Shown one piece after another: positions 10,513 through 22,908 of a stretch of 64,000 nt of DNA (the first letter of the stretch is position 1; each line of letters begins with the position of its first letter). The DNA comes from Nemophila menziesii (taxonomy: Eukaryota; Streptophyta; Magnoliopsida; Boraginales; Hydrophyllaceae), in contig JARWIR010000002.1 of NCBI GenBank assembly GCA_029959085.1, forward strand, positions 39,862,233 to 39,926,232, read 5' to 3'. The notes under the pieces are model-generated. The model was not told the DNA's origin. It did no database searches and saw only the letters and a list, made by a program, of their open reading frames with translations. A program made the position numbers and the translations under genes.

Positions 10513-13394
10513 CTAATAGGATGTATTGATTTCATTGGATGGTACAAAAGGACCCATGAAATCCATACCCCATACATCAAATATCTCAACTTCAAGAACA
10601 TTCTTATGTGGGATCCCATCCCTTTTGGATATATTACCAGTAAACTGGCATCTATGACATTTCTTAACATAATCATGACAATCCTTATGTAAAGTAGGCC
10701 AACAAAAACCATATTTTAGTACCTTAGCAGCTGTGCGGTCACCTTTGAAATGTCCTCCATATGGTGAATCGTGACAACCCGCAACTACTGACAAAACATC
10801 TTTCTCAGGTATGCATCTTCTCACCTTCTGGTCACTACATACTTTGTAGAGTAAAGGATCATCCCAAAAGAATTTCCTAGCACGGTGATTTAATCTCATT
10901 CTTTCTTGAGAAGTGGCTCCTTGAGGAAAATTGCCACTCGTAATAAGAGTTGCGATGTCTGCATACCATGGAGTACCATCATATATGGCAAATAAGCTCT
11001 CATCAGGAAACTTCTCTTTAACCAACTCAGGCCCACTGTTAGACTCAAAACCTTCAAGACGAGACAAATGATATGCAACTTGATTATCACAACCCTTTCG
11101 ATCTCGAATCTCTAAATCAAACTCTTGTAACAATAAAACCCATATGATTAAGCGTGGCTTGGCATCTTTCTGCTCCATAAGGTACTTGATCGCAGAATGA
11201 TTGGTAAACACAACAATTTTCGCCCCAAGGAGATAGGAGTGGAACTTGTCAAATCCATACACAACTGCTAGTAGTTCCTTCTCAGTCACGGTGTAATTAA
11301 CCTGAGCAGCAGTGAAAGTCTTACTTGAATAGTAGATAAAATGGAATACCTTATCTTTTCTCTGACCCAACACAACACCCATAGCTAAATCACTGGCATC
11401 ACACATGACTTCATACGGAATCTTCCAATCAGGAGGTAATACAATAGGCGCAGTAATAAGCTTCTCTTTAATCTCTTGAAATTCCATCATGCAAGCTTCA
11501 TAAAAAAGGAATTTGGTTTCCTTTTCGAGTAAGTTACACAATGCATTAGTGATCTTAGAGAAGTCTTTAATGAAGTGACGATAAAACCCAACATGGCCTA
11601 AAAAACTTCTTACCCCTTTAACTGAACTTGGAGGAGGAAGAGTCTTAATTACCTCAATCTTAGCACGATCAACTTCTAAACCTGAACTCAAAACCTTATG
11701 TCCCAACACTATACCTTCACGAACCATAAAGTGACATTTTTCCCAGTTTAAAACCAAATCAGTCTCTTTGCATCTAATTAATACCTTCTCAAATTTTTGT
11801 AAACACTCATCAAAGTTATCACCAAACACAGAAAAGTCATCCATAAATACCTCAAGGAAGTTATCGATCATGTCCCATAAAATCGCCATCATACATCTCT
11901 GAAACGTAGAAGGTGCATTACATAATCCAAATGGCATCCTTCGAAAGGCAAAGGTACCAAAAGGACATGTAAAGGTGGTCTTGTGTTGATCTTTCGGATC
12001 TACATAAATCTGATTATATCCTGAATACCTATCTAAAAAGAAATAATACTTCCTATCTAACATCTGATCTATGAAAGGAAGAGGCAAGTGATATTTTCTA
12101 ATAGCCTTGTTCAACTTACGATAATCCATACACACTCTCAAACCAACAACGGTCCTCAAGAGAATGGCTTCATTCTGAACATTTAGGATGGTAGTGATAC
12201 CACTCATCTTTGGTACGCATTGAACCGGACTTACCCACTCACCACTAGATATGGGGTAGATGATTCCTGCATCTAGTGAATTAATAACTTCTTTCTTCAC
12301 CACTTCTTTCATAGCTCGTATTAATATCCTTTGGCCTTTAACTGAGCATGCACTTTCATCATCCATAATAATTCCGTGTTGGCAATAGGAAGGACTGATA
12401 CCTTTGATGTCAGTAATAGTCCAACCAATCGCCTCTTTATTAGCCATAAGTACACGCAGCAGTTTATCTTCTTGAGGACCTGTTAAGTTTGCTGAAACAA
12501 TAACAGGTAGAGTGTCATTAGTACCTAAATACGCATACCTCAGGTGTAATGGTAGTGGATTTTCTTCCAACTGCAGAAGAGATTCAATGGATGGTTTCTT
12601 TTTAGTTATTATCTCTCCCGGTTCTCTTACAGGTTCATAGGCAAGACGCCTATACTTTGGATTTTCAGAATTAAGAGCTACCACTATTTTGGCAAGCTCT
12701 TCCATCATCTCAGGTAAGTCAAGTGTCAAGGCAGCCTGCAAGACATCATCATAATTAAAACAATCAAATACCTCTTGCGTGGTGTGTTCTACTACATCCA
12801 TTCGGAAACATTCTCCCGTGGAATCTAGAAACTTCATAGCTTTAAACACATTGAACTTTACCTCCTTATCTTGGATTTGCATGGTCAATTCTCCGTTTTC
12901 TACATCAATTAAAGTACGCCATATGGCTAGGAATGGTCGTCCCAAAATGATGGAGTCATTCTTATCCGCGTCGTATTCAAGAATAACAAAATCAACCGGA
13001 AAAATTAAAGTACATGTCTTGACGAGGACATCTTCTATTCGTCCCTCAGGATTTGCGAGGGATCTGTCAGCCATTTGTAAGACCATAGAAGTGGGTCTTG
13101 CATTTCCAATCTTCAACTTCTCAAAAATCCATTTGGGAATAAGATTAATACTTGCTCCCAAATCACATAAATCTTTTCCTTGCCACTCATTACTAATAGA
13201 AATTGGAATCGTAAAGCTCCCAGGATCGAGTAACTTAGGTGGCAACTTACTTTGGCAGATTGCACTACACTCTTCTGGCAACCCTATCATCTCATTATCA
13301 CAATATGGCATTTTATTGGTGAGGGCCCTCTTCAATAACTTCACATACTTTGGTACATCTTTAATAACACCTAAAAATGGTATGTTGATGTTAA
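10513..13394 (-). pseudogene. pol: E1 pol: protease, RT, RNase H, integrase N-terminus
   Basis: This is a long open frame of about 960 codons. In order it has the pre-protease segment (ALTNKMPYCDNEM), protease [13 protein letters not shown] with FLDRYSGYNQI and active site [11 protein letters not shown], RNase H with CDASDLAMGVVLGQ, and the integrase zinc-binding region ([13 protein letters not shown], then CHRCQ) ending near [10 protein letters not shown]. Relative to E3 it lacks about four residues before the first RT catalytic motif and has Arg for Gly in LDGYSG. The apparent start lies inside the E2 LTR; the true gene runs on from gag at 21036. It is interrupted by E2 and frameshifted at its 3' end. 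Confidence 0.9.
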
Positions 13395-13399
13395 GACCT

Positions 13400-14975
13400 T
13401 GATGTCTCCTCATTTGTGATAATATAATGTACTTCAGAGACATCATTTTAGGCTTATTTATTAGTTTATAGGTTGATTTTAGCTTAGTTTAGTGCACTTT
13501 CCTATTTTGGGTCCTGATTTAGTAATATAATATTTTTAGAGCATATTGGGTTTAATTGTTTATTTAGTGTGAAGTTTTAAAGATAATTATGGAGATTAAT
13601 TAGAGTCCAAGTCAAAGACTACAAGATATGGAAAGAGATATGCATGGTAATTGGAGATAGAAGGAAACAGAGTTCAATTAGGAAAAGGAAAAGCTGCCTA
13701 AATCTGAATTTCTGCAGTACACGCCTAAAGAAGTGGTTATTTACCTAAGAAATAGGCCGATTTTGGTAATTTCCTTTAATCGGTGCAGAGATAATTCTGT
13801 TGCAATTCTTTTGGTATCTTATGGAGCTCAAACCGACCAATAACGAAGAAGATATGCTCAAAACGGTCCAGCAGTGTTTATCTTTATTTCCATACGAATT
13901 TTAGTTGGACTAGGAGTCCATTACTTTCCTTCTCCTTCAAGAAAACTAATTAGGTCTTCCTATACCCTATAAATACAGCCTCTTAACACTCTAAAATCAT
14001 CCTTGGCCAGACCTTAAGGCCAAGAGGAAGCTGCAACACAAGAGAAGAATTCTGGAAGGAGCTGTGCATCAATCATGTCTCCTTCAACCTCTGATTTTGT
14101 AATTCTTTTCTCTTCTTTTCTTTGTATGAATTAATTCTATTAGTTTAGGTTTTGCATAATGTATAAACTATGAATTCTAATTTTTCTATCTAAGTTTCTT
14201 TGGGAATTATATGTTTTAATCTGATATTAGCTTACCTTTATATTTGATTATGTGTTTTGATTTAATGATTGTTTTCCTTGCTAGTGCACGAGTATAGGAT
14301 TACCTTAATAGTAGTTAGATGGTCTCCGTAACTGGGTGTTTAACTATTGAACCACCACATAACGTCTAGTGTCGATATTAGTTCTGACAAAACATGATTC
14401 TAACTAGATAGTCATAGGATTTGTTTTAACCACCATATCACCAGGATTGCAGTATTTGTTTAGGGCCTTAGTGGCGTTTGATAACCCTATTTAAAACACT
14501 TCTTGGTTGTGCCGTAGCCCCCTTAGTCGCTCTCAAGGTCTAATGTATGGGAATTTAGAATCCTGACTAAGTATACCAAGAGCTAATATTCTCCCTTATA
14601 AATTAGATCTAATAGATAGAATTAGAAGGATTAGTACATACTAGCGAAACCTAAGCTATATCCTTCATACTATCTTCTTTTCTTTTCTTTGATTTTATTT
14701 ATTTTATTGTCTTTAGTTTAGTAGTTTAGTTTTCGTTATAAAAACCAAATAAAAATCTATTTTCCTTTTCTTTCTTTGCGTATTATCTTTCTCTCTTCTA
14801 TATCTGTACTTGATAGTTTGCATAAGTTCTCTCTAACTTTCGTCAGTCCCTGAGGAACGAATCTTCTTATCATTAAAACATGCATACGTCCTGTAATACT
14901 TGCAATACCGTGTTAGTTTAGGGTGTTATTTGCACTTATTTATATCATTATTTTATCACACCTTAGGCCACACCA
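13400..14975 (+). repeat. E2 5' LTR
   Basis: It starts TGATGTCTCCT and ends CCACACCA. The first 9 bp are repeated inverted (GAGACATCA) about 30 bp downstream. A TATA box TATAAATA at 13968-13975 fixes U3/R, and transcription would start roughly 30 bp further on. It pairs with 19453-21030. Confidence 0.92.
13968..14024 (+). promoter_or_regulatory. E2 LTR TATA box and leader hairpin
   Basis: TATAAATA at 13968-13975 is the likely core promoter. At 14002-14008 and 14018-14024 the segments CTTGGCC and GGCCAAG form a perfect 7-bp stem with a 9-nt loop, close to the expected transcript start. The E0 LTR keeps a shorter version (CTTGG/CCAAG) at the same place, after TATAAATA at 30388-30395. Confidence 0.6.
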
Positions 14976-14981
14976 AGTTTT

Positions 14982-14999
14982 TGGCGCCGCTGCCGGGGA
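14982..14999 (+). other. E2 primer-binding site
   Basis: TGGCGCCGCTGCCGGGGA lies 6 nt after the LTR end. It differs at one position from the tRNA-Asp-complementary PBS that I know for Athila elements, and is identical to the E3 PBS. Confidence 0.85.
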
Positions 15000-15156
15000 C
15001 TACATCGTTAGTCCTTGTGCAATTATCCTGTGCTTTTATTTTAGTTGGTTCTATTTTACGATTTTCTTTTTAGTTTTGTTTTACAGATTTTTTAGGCGAG
15101 AGAAGATTTATTAGGAGATAAAGGTTCATGTTATTAGATCCTGAAGAAGCTAATAC

Positions 15157-16314
15157 ATGATGAAATCTCTAAAGCTCAAGGAGTTAAACCAACAACTTGA
15201 GGAATTACGAGAACAATCGCGAAAACTAGCTCATAGGAATCTAGTACATACCTCACCTTCATGTCCTAGTTGTGGAGCAAGAGATCACTCGTGGGAATAT
15301 TGCATGAATAATCCAGCCTCAATTTCCTTCATGCCTTATCAAAGAGACCATTATTATGATGGTTATTACCAATCCCAAGGAAATTACGCTGATTATCAGT
15401 CCCCACAGAATTACAATTGGGTCGGAGATCAACAGAATTATTATCATAATAACCATTACTATGATCAACCACGACCACAACCTTACTATCCTCCACAAAC
15501 TATCTATCAAGAAGCGACGATTTACAATAAAACTTATCAAGAACCACCTCCTTATTTAATGCAGCAAACCGTACAAGAACCACCTTCGAGTTCGAATTCA
15601 ACCATGGCTAAGATAATGAACCTAATTGAAGATATTGAAATTAGCCAGCAAGAATTCCAAAACTCACAAAATGCGCTTCAGAAGATGGTGCAGTCAGTGT
15701 CACAAATGGTGAATAAAGTTCAAATCCTTGCAGAAGAGCAACTCCGAAGTGATACTAGTGCTCCAACAAACAAAGTTTGTCATGCAGTTGAATTAAGAAG
15801 TGGAAAACAACTACCTCCACCAAGACCAGAACCAGAACCAGTCCCTAGTCCAGAAACGGGAGGAGAAGAAACAACTAAAGATAAGGTCGAAGAGGTAGTT
15901 AAACAAAAAAGTGTCCAAGAGAAGGCACCAGAAAAGAAAGAGAGCCTAGTGGTAACCAAAACATGTCCTCCTCCACCATTCCCTTCACGTGTCAGAAAGG
16001 ACAATGACCTGGAATTCAAGAAGTTCGTTGACATGGTGAACAAGTTAGAGATTAAAATACCGTGTGTAGAAGCTCTCAAGAGAATGCCAACATATGCAAA
16101 ATTCATGAAGGACATTCTTTCTAACAAACGAAGATTCGAAACTAAAGAGATGAATGGATTGCCAGAGGGGTGTAATGCTACAAATGAAATCGAGTTACCA
16201 CCAGATTCACCCCTTCCCACGAAATCTTGGATGAAACCATCCATGATTATGAAGAATCGAGCTGAAAAGTTCGTGGGAATTAAAGGCAGAGGGTGGAAAT
16301 TTCGTCATCCTTAA
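15157..16314 (+). CDS. gag: E2 gag-derived protein lacking the capsid domain
   Basis: The ORF encodes 385 residues. A leucine-rich coiled start (1-30) is followed by a CCHC zinc knuckle at C36, C39, H44 and C49, a Tyr/Gln/Pro-rich low-complexity stretch (about 60-150), a helical segment (160-200), and the proline-rich pre-protease linker with PPPPFPSRV near 270, as in E1 and E3. The large capsid domain of E3 Gag is missing. The protein ends EKFVGIKGRGWKFRHP right after the linker, where full elements have the protease. A 10-codon ORF (15128-15160) overlaps this start by its stop (ATGA), so reinitiation or an N-terminal frameshift is possible. Probably an RNA-binding nucleocapsid remnant; whether it works is unknown. 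Confidence 0.75.
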   Translation: MMKSLKLKELNQQLEELREQSRKLAHRNLVHTSPSCPSCGARDHSWEYCMNNPASISFMPYQRDHYYDGYYQSQGNYADYQSPQNYNWVGDQQNYYHNNHYYDQPRPQPYYPPQTIYQEATIYNKTYQEPPPYLMQQTVQEPPSSSNSTMAKIMNLIEDIEISQQEFQNSQNALQKMVQSVSQMVNKVQILAEEQLRSDTSAPTNKVCHAVELRSGKQLPPPRPEPEPVPSPETGGEETTKDKVEEVVKQKSVQEKAPEKKESLVVTKTCPPPPFPSRVRKDNDLEFKKFVDMVNKLEIKIPCVEALKRMPTYAKFMKDILSNKRRFETKEMNGLPEGCNATNEIELPPDSPLPTKSWMKPSMIMKNRAEKFVGIKGRGWKFRHP

Positions 16315-16324
16315 TCAAGGTAAC

Positions 16325-16378
16325 ACGTCTAACTTTAAAAGACGTTAAACAAAAGTGCTATACGGGAGACAACCCGTA
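16325..16378 (+). other. E2 post-gag hairpin pair
   Basis: Eleven bases after the gag stop, ACGTCT (16325-16330) pairs with AGACGT (16340-16345), followed by TAAACAAAAGTGC and a second hairpin, TACGGG (16361-16366) with CCCGTA (16373-16378) around the loop AGACAA. E4 has the same two hairpins (54521-54573), with the second stem changed to CTTGGG/CCCAAG. Confidence 0.65.
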
Positions 16379-16547
16379 ATTTCTTTTATGTTTTTACAAT
16401 TCTAGTTTTAAATTTATGTTTAGCTTAGTTAATTTTAGTTGATATTGCATATTTGAGAAAGGTATTAGTGTTTTTGATGATTAGGTATTGGAGAAATCGA
16501 GTTAGGGAAGGCGGACAAAATTTTTCGGAAAAACTGAAGCAGGGGTG

Positions 16548-16903
16548 CGGTATACCGGACCTCAGCCGCGGTATACCGCAGGAGAAGAAAACCCGTGCCA
16601 CGGTAGCAGCCACGTGTTTTATGCAGAAAATAAAAAAATAAAGCTGATAGGTCCGGTATACCGGGCCCTATACCGTGCCATGCACCGCACGAAGAAAACA
16701 CGTGCCACGGGTAGCTACCACGTGTTTTATGAAGAAGGGAGCATCAGAATGTGCGGAGTACCCCTGCGGACTACCCCCTAGTCCGCGCTATGGTCCGCGA
16801 GCCCAAAACCCGTGCCACAGGGTCGTACCACGTGTATTATGCAGAGGCAAAAATTTTGAACGCTGATAGGTGTGGTATACCGGACGAACTGCGCGGTATA
16901 CCG
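16548..16903 (+). repeat. E2 palindrome array, about 108-bp tandem units
   Basis: Palindrome pairs are centred at 16552.5/16573.5 and 16877.5/16898.5, both 21 bp apart, with CCGGTATACCGG at 16653-16664 and decayed copies between. GCGGTATACCGC at 16568-16579 is perfect. The segment CGTGCCAC, followed by a self-complementary stretch and CACGTGTTTTATG, recurs at 16594, 16701 and 16811. That gives units of 107 and 110 bp. Confidence 0.8.
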
Positions 16904-16929
16904 CATCGCGCCGCCAGAGAAAGAGAAAA

Positions 16930-18006
16930 ACGGATCTAAGGTTATAAAAGAGGTATGAAGCTTTTTAATTCCGAATTTTATAAACCTTAAGCCTACTTCT
17001 CTTCTCCAAACCTCTCCCAACTCCACTGAAGCTCATAAAAACCTTCACCAATCACCATGAGAACACATCAAATCTATTCTCCACATCATTACAAAGAAGA
17101 TTCAACCACCCATATCATACCAAAACACCTTAAATCCAAGAATCAAAAGCTTAAATTTCAAAAATTCATCCTTACAATTTCTTAAATCCATACCAATCCA
17201 TGAAGAATCCATCTTACCCACATAGAGAATCATCATCAAATCACCTCTCCTAACCCAATAAAGCTTGTACAACCAATAATCAAGAGTTTCAAATTTCAAG
17301 AGTGGTTAAAGCTTTGAGTTGGGGGTCAATTAAGATGATTAAGAGAACATGAACATTATCTACTGTATGGGAGATGAAGAAATCAAGGTATTGGATTTAA
17401 TTGAGAAGAAATCAAGTGAGAAAAGTCCGAGTTCCAATTCAAAGGGTAAAACAAGTCAAGAGAAGAGAGGTTAGCATGCTGTGTTGATTCAATGAGCAAA
17501 AAGATTCCAACTTTAGTGAAGAAGACAACACAACCTCTACAAATTAAAGACCTTATACCCAAAGAAAAAAAGAGAAAGCTTCAAGGGCCCTGATAGCTTC
17601 TCCAAGGAAACAATTAAAGGAACTACCTTTTTCTTATAAGAAAGTATTTGAAGAAGAATTTGAAGGAGAATACATGAAGGTTCATGGAGATTTGGAATAC
17701 TTGGGTTGTTTGTTTGAATTGTATTCTGTGAGGAGAAGAAGAAGATGTGGCACAGTTGATCTATGAGGAGGTGATACGAATTTTCGCTCTCTCCCATGAC
17801 GTTATATAATGCAATATCCTATTATGATCACGTGTCCTGAACGAAAAGCGAATAAGAAGTTGGGTGAAGAAGATACATTAGATTTAAATGAGTATCGATA
17901 AGGCGAGGTGATAGCCTCGAAGAGTATGTTTTCTTTCTTCCCTACCATTTCTTTATGTGCAATATGTATGCTAATTTTAAATTTTATTTTTTCTTGAGTC
18001 TTTTTC
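16930..18006 (+). other. E2 degenerate second-ORF region
   Basis: This kilobase corresponds in position to the leader and second ORF of E3 and E0, including the PPT-like TGAGTTGGGGGT at 17315-17326, which in other copies lies just before the ORF2 ATG. Here the following ATG (17335) opens only a few codons. No reading frame of convincing length follows, and I can align nothing to the E3 second ORF. The region is best read as a lost second ORF with its leader kept. Its end (about 17900-17960) is shared with E4. Confidence 0.55.
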
Positions 18007-19452
18007 GAGTCGTGGGGACACGGCTCATTTTTGAGTTGGGGGTGGGGATTCGTTGTCCTCATCTTCCTTTTTGTTTGTGCATAAAATTTAAATTTTTTAG
18101 GTTGAATTAGGCATAGAATATCTTTGAGTGTACCTATTGAGCATGATTTTATTAGGTTAATGATAGTAAGTAGTATGTTTTTGAAAGATGTTACAAAGTT
18201 GTTTAGATGCATGTATGAAAACAGGAAATAAAAGATAGAAAAGTTAATGAGCAATGCTATGAAGTCACGTTGAAACTTAGGGAAATTATTTGGTGTGTAG
18301 AACGTGAGGTTTAAAATTAGTTGAAAACCCACTTGTCTATGAACTAATAATGAAAACGTAACAAAATCTAGTAGCTAGAAAAATGACTAAGGCAGTTCTA
18401 TCATGATAAAACACTTGAAACCTTTAAACTTTCTCACCCTTTTGTTTGATATTATTGTTATTTATCTGTCTTAGCCCCTCTGAGCCTTTCTAAAGCCTTT
18501 TATTTGAAACACATTATAATCCATACCCTAGTTTTTAGGACTTATCGATATGACCCGCACTCGAATCGCAAAACCTGAGACAACTCGTTTTAGAGCTTGA
18601 GTTTGGGGTGGTGGGTTTCATCATTTGGGAACATTGGGATTTGGAATTATCTTTGTGATTTCATTGATGATGAAATTGTTATTATTGTAACCCTTTGCCG
18701 GGGTAATAGTGAATGGAAAAGAAGCTACGAGCTAAATTTGCCAACAAGGGCATAAAAAAGAAAGAATATATATAATAGCGTGATATCTCAAACATCAAAA
18801 AGAGAGTCATAGCTATATAAAAGAGAAATTGATATGAAAAGAATATATATTCGGACCGGTAAAGTGGAATTTTGTAAATCATCACTAAAGGTTTTAATTA
18901 GGATTATTGGGGATGCAAATCAAAAGCATCAATAAATTGGGTTGAGTGAGAACATCTTCGAGTGAAAACTCAAGCTCTAGGGCGATTCGTTGATGGCTAG
19001 TGAGGAGAGAGCCAAAAGCTCACTTTTCATTATCCAAATATATCATACCGTCCCTAAGCCAAGTTATAACCCAAGACATTAGGATTTCTAACTGCTTGGT
19101 GGAGAAACAATTGAGCTATTAGGTAGTAGGTAAGAGGACCATTGGATGCTGTATTTGGGACCTATGAACAACCTATAGCCATTAAACCTGAACTAAGTTA
19201 TCATCCTCTCCTTCTGGCATTGCGAAATTAATCTTAACTTGAATTTATGGATTGTTGATTACATGTATATTAAGCATCTTTGTGCCTTATTTCTTGAGCA
19301 TTACTACATGAGACTTTTTAGATATTTTTGCTCTAGGATCATTTATTATGTTTTGTTCTTATTCTCCTCCGACTTCTTCTTGTTTATTTTGGCTACCCTA
19401 CTGTTCTTTACTTTTATTGCATCGGGACGATACAACTTTGAGTTGGGGGTCT
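18007..19452 (+). other. E2 non-coding 3' region, hairpins and PPT
   Basis: It starts with the hairpin GAGTCGTG (18007-18014), loop GGGA, CACGGCTC (18019-18026), which keeps pairing through one G-U type pair, followed by TGAGTTGGGGGT (18032-18043). A second PPT-like motif TGAGTTTGGGGT is at 18598-18609, and the AGAGAGCCAAAAGCTCAC block at about 19006-19023. It ends with a hairpin 19417-19435 around loop GGA and the PPT 19439-19450, two bases before the LTR. No gene is visible here. Confidence 0.75.
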
Positions 19453-21030
19453 TGATGTCTCCTCATTTGTGATAATATAATATACTTCAGAGACATCATT
19501 TTAGGCTTATTTATTTGTTTATAGGTTGATTTTAGCTTAGTTTAGTGCACTTTTCTATTTTGGGTCCTGATTTAGTAATATAATATTTTTAGAGCATATT
19601 GGGTTTAATTGTTTATTTAGTGTGAAGCTTTAAAGATAATTATGGAGATTAATTAGAGTCCAAGTCAAAGACTACAAGATATGGAAAGAGATATGCATGG
19701 TAATTGGAGATAGAAGGAAACAGAGTTCAATTAGGAAAAGGAAAAGCTGCCTAAATCTGAATTTCTGCAGTACACGCCTAAAGAAGTGGTTATTTACCTA
19801 AGAAATAAGCCGATTTTGGTAATTTCCTTTTATCGGTGCAGAGATAATTCTGTTGCGATTCTTTTGGTATCTTATGGAGCTCAAACCGACCAATAACGAA
19901 GAAGATATGCTCAAAACGGTCCAGTAGTGTTTATCTTTATTTCCATACGAATTTTAGTTGGACTAGGAGTCCATTACTTTCCTTCTCCTTCAAGAAAACG
20001 AATTAGGTCTTCCTATACCCTATAAATACAGCCTCTTAACACTCTAAAATCATCCTTGGCCAGACCTTAAGGCCAAGAGGAAGCTGCAACACAAGAGAAG
20101 AAGTCTGGAAGGAGCTGTGCATCAATCATGTCTCCTTCAACCTCTTATTTTGTAATTCTTTTCTCTTCTTTTCTTTGTATGAATTAATTCTATTAGCTTA
20201 GGTTTTGCATAATGTATAAACTATGAATTCTAATTCTTCTATCTAAGTTTCTTTGGGAATTATATGTTTTAATCTGATATTAGCTACTTACCTTTATATT
20301 TGATTATGTGTTTTGATTTAATGATTGTTTTCCTTGCTAGTGCACGAGTATAGGATTACCTTAATAGTAGTTAGATGGTGTCCGTAACTGGGTGTTTAAC
20401 TATTGAACCACCACATAACCTCTAGTGTCGATATTAGTTCTGACAAAACATGATTCTAACTAGATAGTCATAGGGTTTGTTTTAACCACCATATCACCAG
20501 GATTGCAGTATTTGTTTAGGGCCTTAGTGGCGTTTGATAACCCTATTTAAAACACTTCTTGGTTGTGCCGTAGCCCCCTTAGTCGCTCTCAAGGTCTAAG
20601 GTATGGGAATTTAGAATCCTGACTAAGTATACCAAGAGCTAATATTCTCCCTTATAAATTAGATCTAATAGATAGAATTAGAAGGATTAGTACATACTAG
20701 TGAAACCTAAGCTATATCTTTCATACTATCTTCTTTTCTTTTCTTTGCTTTTATTTATTTTATGGTCTTTAGTTTAGTAGTTTAGTTTTCGTTATAAAAA
20801 CCAAATAAAAATCTATTTTCCTTTTCTTTCTTTGCGTATTATCTTTCTATCTTCTATATATGACTTGATAGTTTGCATAAGTTCTCTATAACTTTCGTCA
20901 GCCCCTGAGGAACGAATCTTCTTATCATTAAAACTTGCATACGTCCTGTAATACTTGCAGTACCGTGTTAGTTTAGGGTGTTATTTGCACTTATTTATAT
21001 CATTATTTTATCACACCTTAGGCCACACCA
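19453..21030 (+). repeat. E2 3' LTR
   Basis: It starts TGATGTCTCCT directly after PPT and CT, and ends CCACACCA before the target duplicate GACCT. It is very close to 13400-14975, with scattered substitutions and one short insertion (CTTA near 20285). Confidence 0.92.
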
Positions 21031-21035
21031 GACCT

Positions 21036-22805
21036 CTCACTACATTTAGGAATCTCTGGTAATCAGCCATATCTCCTTTCTTCTGAACTCTTGAGGGAAA
21101 AGGAGGAGGAGGACGGTTTTTTCCAACATCTTTCTTCTTAGGAATTTCCGGAATATTCTCCACTTCCACTACATCAGGTTCACCTTCTTTTTCCACCACA
21201 TCCTACACCAGATTTTCTTTTCTGGTTGTCTCTTTTTCTTTCAAAACTGGAAAAGGAGGTAGGGGAAGCGTCTTACCGCTTCTGAGTGCTATAGCATTAC
21301 AATCTTCTTTCTGTCTAGGATTATCAGTGTCACTTGGGAGTTGCCCTTGTGGACTATGTTGTAACTGTTTTGCCATCTGACCCATTTGATTTTATAACAA
21401 TTTAATAGCTGCATCGGAAGATTGTTGATCTTGACATGCTTTTGTTTGAAGGGAGATCATTTTTTCTAAAGTTTGATGAATATCTGCCGCACCTTCTTGA
21501 GTTTGAGCAGGTAAAGCTCTCTTATTCATAGTATCATTATAGGATTCTTAAGAAGGTTGTCTCTGAGCTTGATTTCCGTAACCTTGTCCCCATTGGTATT
21601 TATTTTGTGGTCTTCGTTGATAATTGCTACCTTGGGGAGGTGGCTGATATGCGTATGTAGAATTAACTGCCCCACTAGGATTTGGATGTTGGATACTCGG
21701 ATGGTTTCTATTTGGTAGATACCCTTGAGCACCTGAATTATAGTTCCCTCGGTTGGAAACAAACATTACGGATTCAGGATTACTTTGACAATGCTCCCAA
21801 TCGTGATCTTGTACACCACAATCAGAACACTAATACATATCTTGTGTCACATTAACATCTGCTCTTATACCTATAAAACCTTCTTTAACAGCTAAGGTAA
21901 GCTGTTTCAATTGCTGCTCTAATGTATTCTTCAACTTATTCTCTAACGACGAGAATTTTTCATCGATTCCAGCACTACTCTCTCTATAAACTCCACCTCG
22001 GCTAGGTGTTCTCACGGTGTTCCAACCAATTTCGTTCTTTACTGTTCTGTTTAAAATAACCTTAGCGTGAACTGGTTGTACTTGTAAGAATCCACCACCA
22101 CAAAGTATGTCTAAGTCTTTTCTTGATTTCCCATCAAGGCCTTTATAGAATATTTTCATTTGTTTTGCATCTGTAAGGCCATGATCAAGAACTCTTCTCA
22201 AACACAACTGGAACTTCTTGTTCTTTCTCAAAGGACGTTAAAGAAACTTGTGCATTCAATATCATATTGGTTGGGTAATATCTATCGAAAAATGCAGTTT
22301 ACAGTTCTTCCCAATTATTAATCAATCCTGGTTCTTGCGAATTGTGCCACGTTGCGTCCATCACAAAGTATCTAAAATTTGCATAATACATCTGTTCTCT
22401 GGTCACACCTTGCGTTATGTATGAATCACATATCTGCATGAATTTTTGTACTGCGCGAATCGAATCTTCTACAGGTGCTCCACGGAAATTTCCATAATTC
22501 TGGAAAAGAGATAACATACCAGGATCAGGTCTGTATCTCGCAACATTAATATCTGATGGACTAATCCCAAGGGTATGAGTGCGATATGGAGCTTGTTCAG
22601 GGCCATTTATAAACCAAGGATCATTGTTAATGGGAGGTTGAACTTGTTGTCCAGGTGGAGGAGTATTTTCCACCACTCTAGGTTCAAGATTATTTTCAAG
22701 AGCCATTGCTTCTTTAGCTAATCTCTTTTCTCTTTCGCTGGCTTCTTTTTCTTCTTTCTTTCTTCTGTTTGCAAGTCTGATTAATATCTCAAGGTTATCG
22801 AGCAT
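21036..22805 (-). pseudogene. gag: E1 gag
   Basis: The start ATG is complementary to 22803-22805, matching the context GGTTTGGTGTATG of the E3 start. The protein begins MLDNLEILIRLANRRKK and contains the capsid region (NDPWFINGP, PDINVARYRPD, then [18 protein letters not shown]), the GLDGKSRKDLD motif near 22100-22140, a decayed zinc-knuckle region near 21790-21830 and the [15 protein letters not shown] linker near 21080. It aligns end to end with E3 Gag but is broken by stops or frameshifts near 22235-22300, 21830, 21530 and 21200. At 21036 it is cut by E2 and continues at 13394. Confidence 0.88.
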
Positions 22806-22908
22806 ACACCAAACCTGTAAACCTGAAAAAACGTAGAACAAACAAGCGTAAAACTGAATAAAATGCAATTAAACACTAAAGGATTAACACCGGGGTCACA
22901 CGCTACCA

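Larger units (their letters stand above)
13400..21030 (+). mobile_element. E2: non-autonomous gag-only LTR element (TR-GAG-like)
   Basis: LTRs of 1576 bp (13400-14975) and 1578 bp (19453-21030) enclose a 4.5-kb internal region with a PBS, a single gag-derived ORF, post-gag hairpins, a palindrome array and a long non-coding 3' region with PPT. Protease, RT, RNase H and integrase are absent. The target duplication GACCT (13395-13399, 21031-21035) is intact. The LTRs differ at only a small number of positions, so insertion was fairly recent and must have used enzymes from another element. It splits E1 between gag and protease: the E1 protein reads RFLNVVRG before and LNINIPFLG after. Confidence 0.93.

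Noticed and set aside
12779..13402. 207-codon plus-strand ORF
   Set aside because: It is antisense to the E1 protease region, whose minus-strand frame matches known domains; the plus-strand product has no recognisable feature.
17537..18332. Minus-strand ORFs of 86 and 176 codons
   Set aside because: They run antisense through the E2 3' region, low in complexity, and do not match any domain or the other elements.
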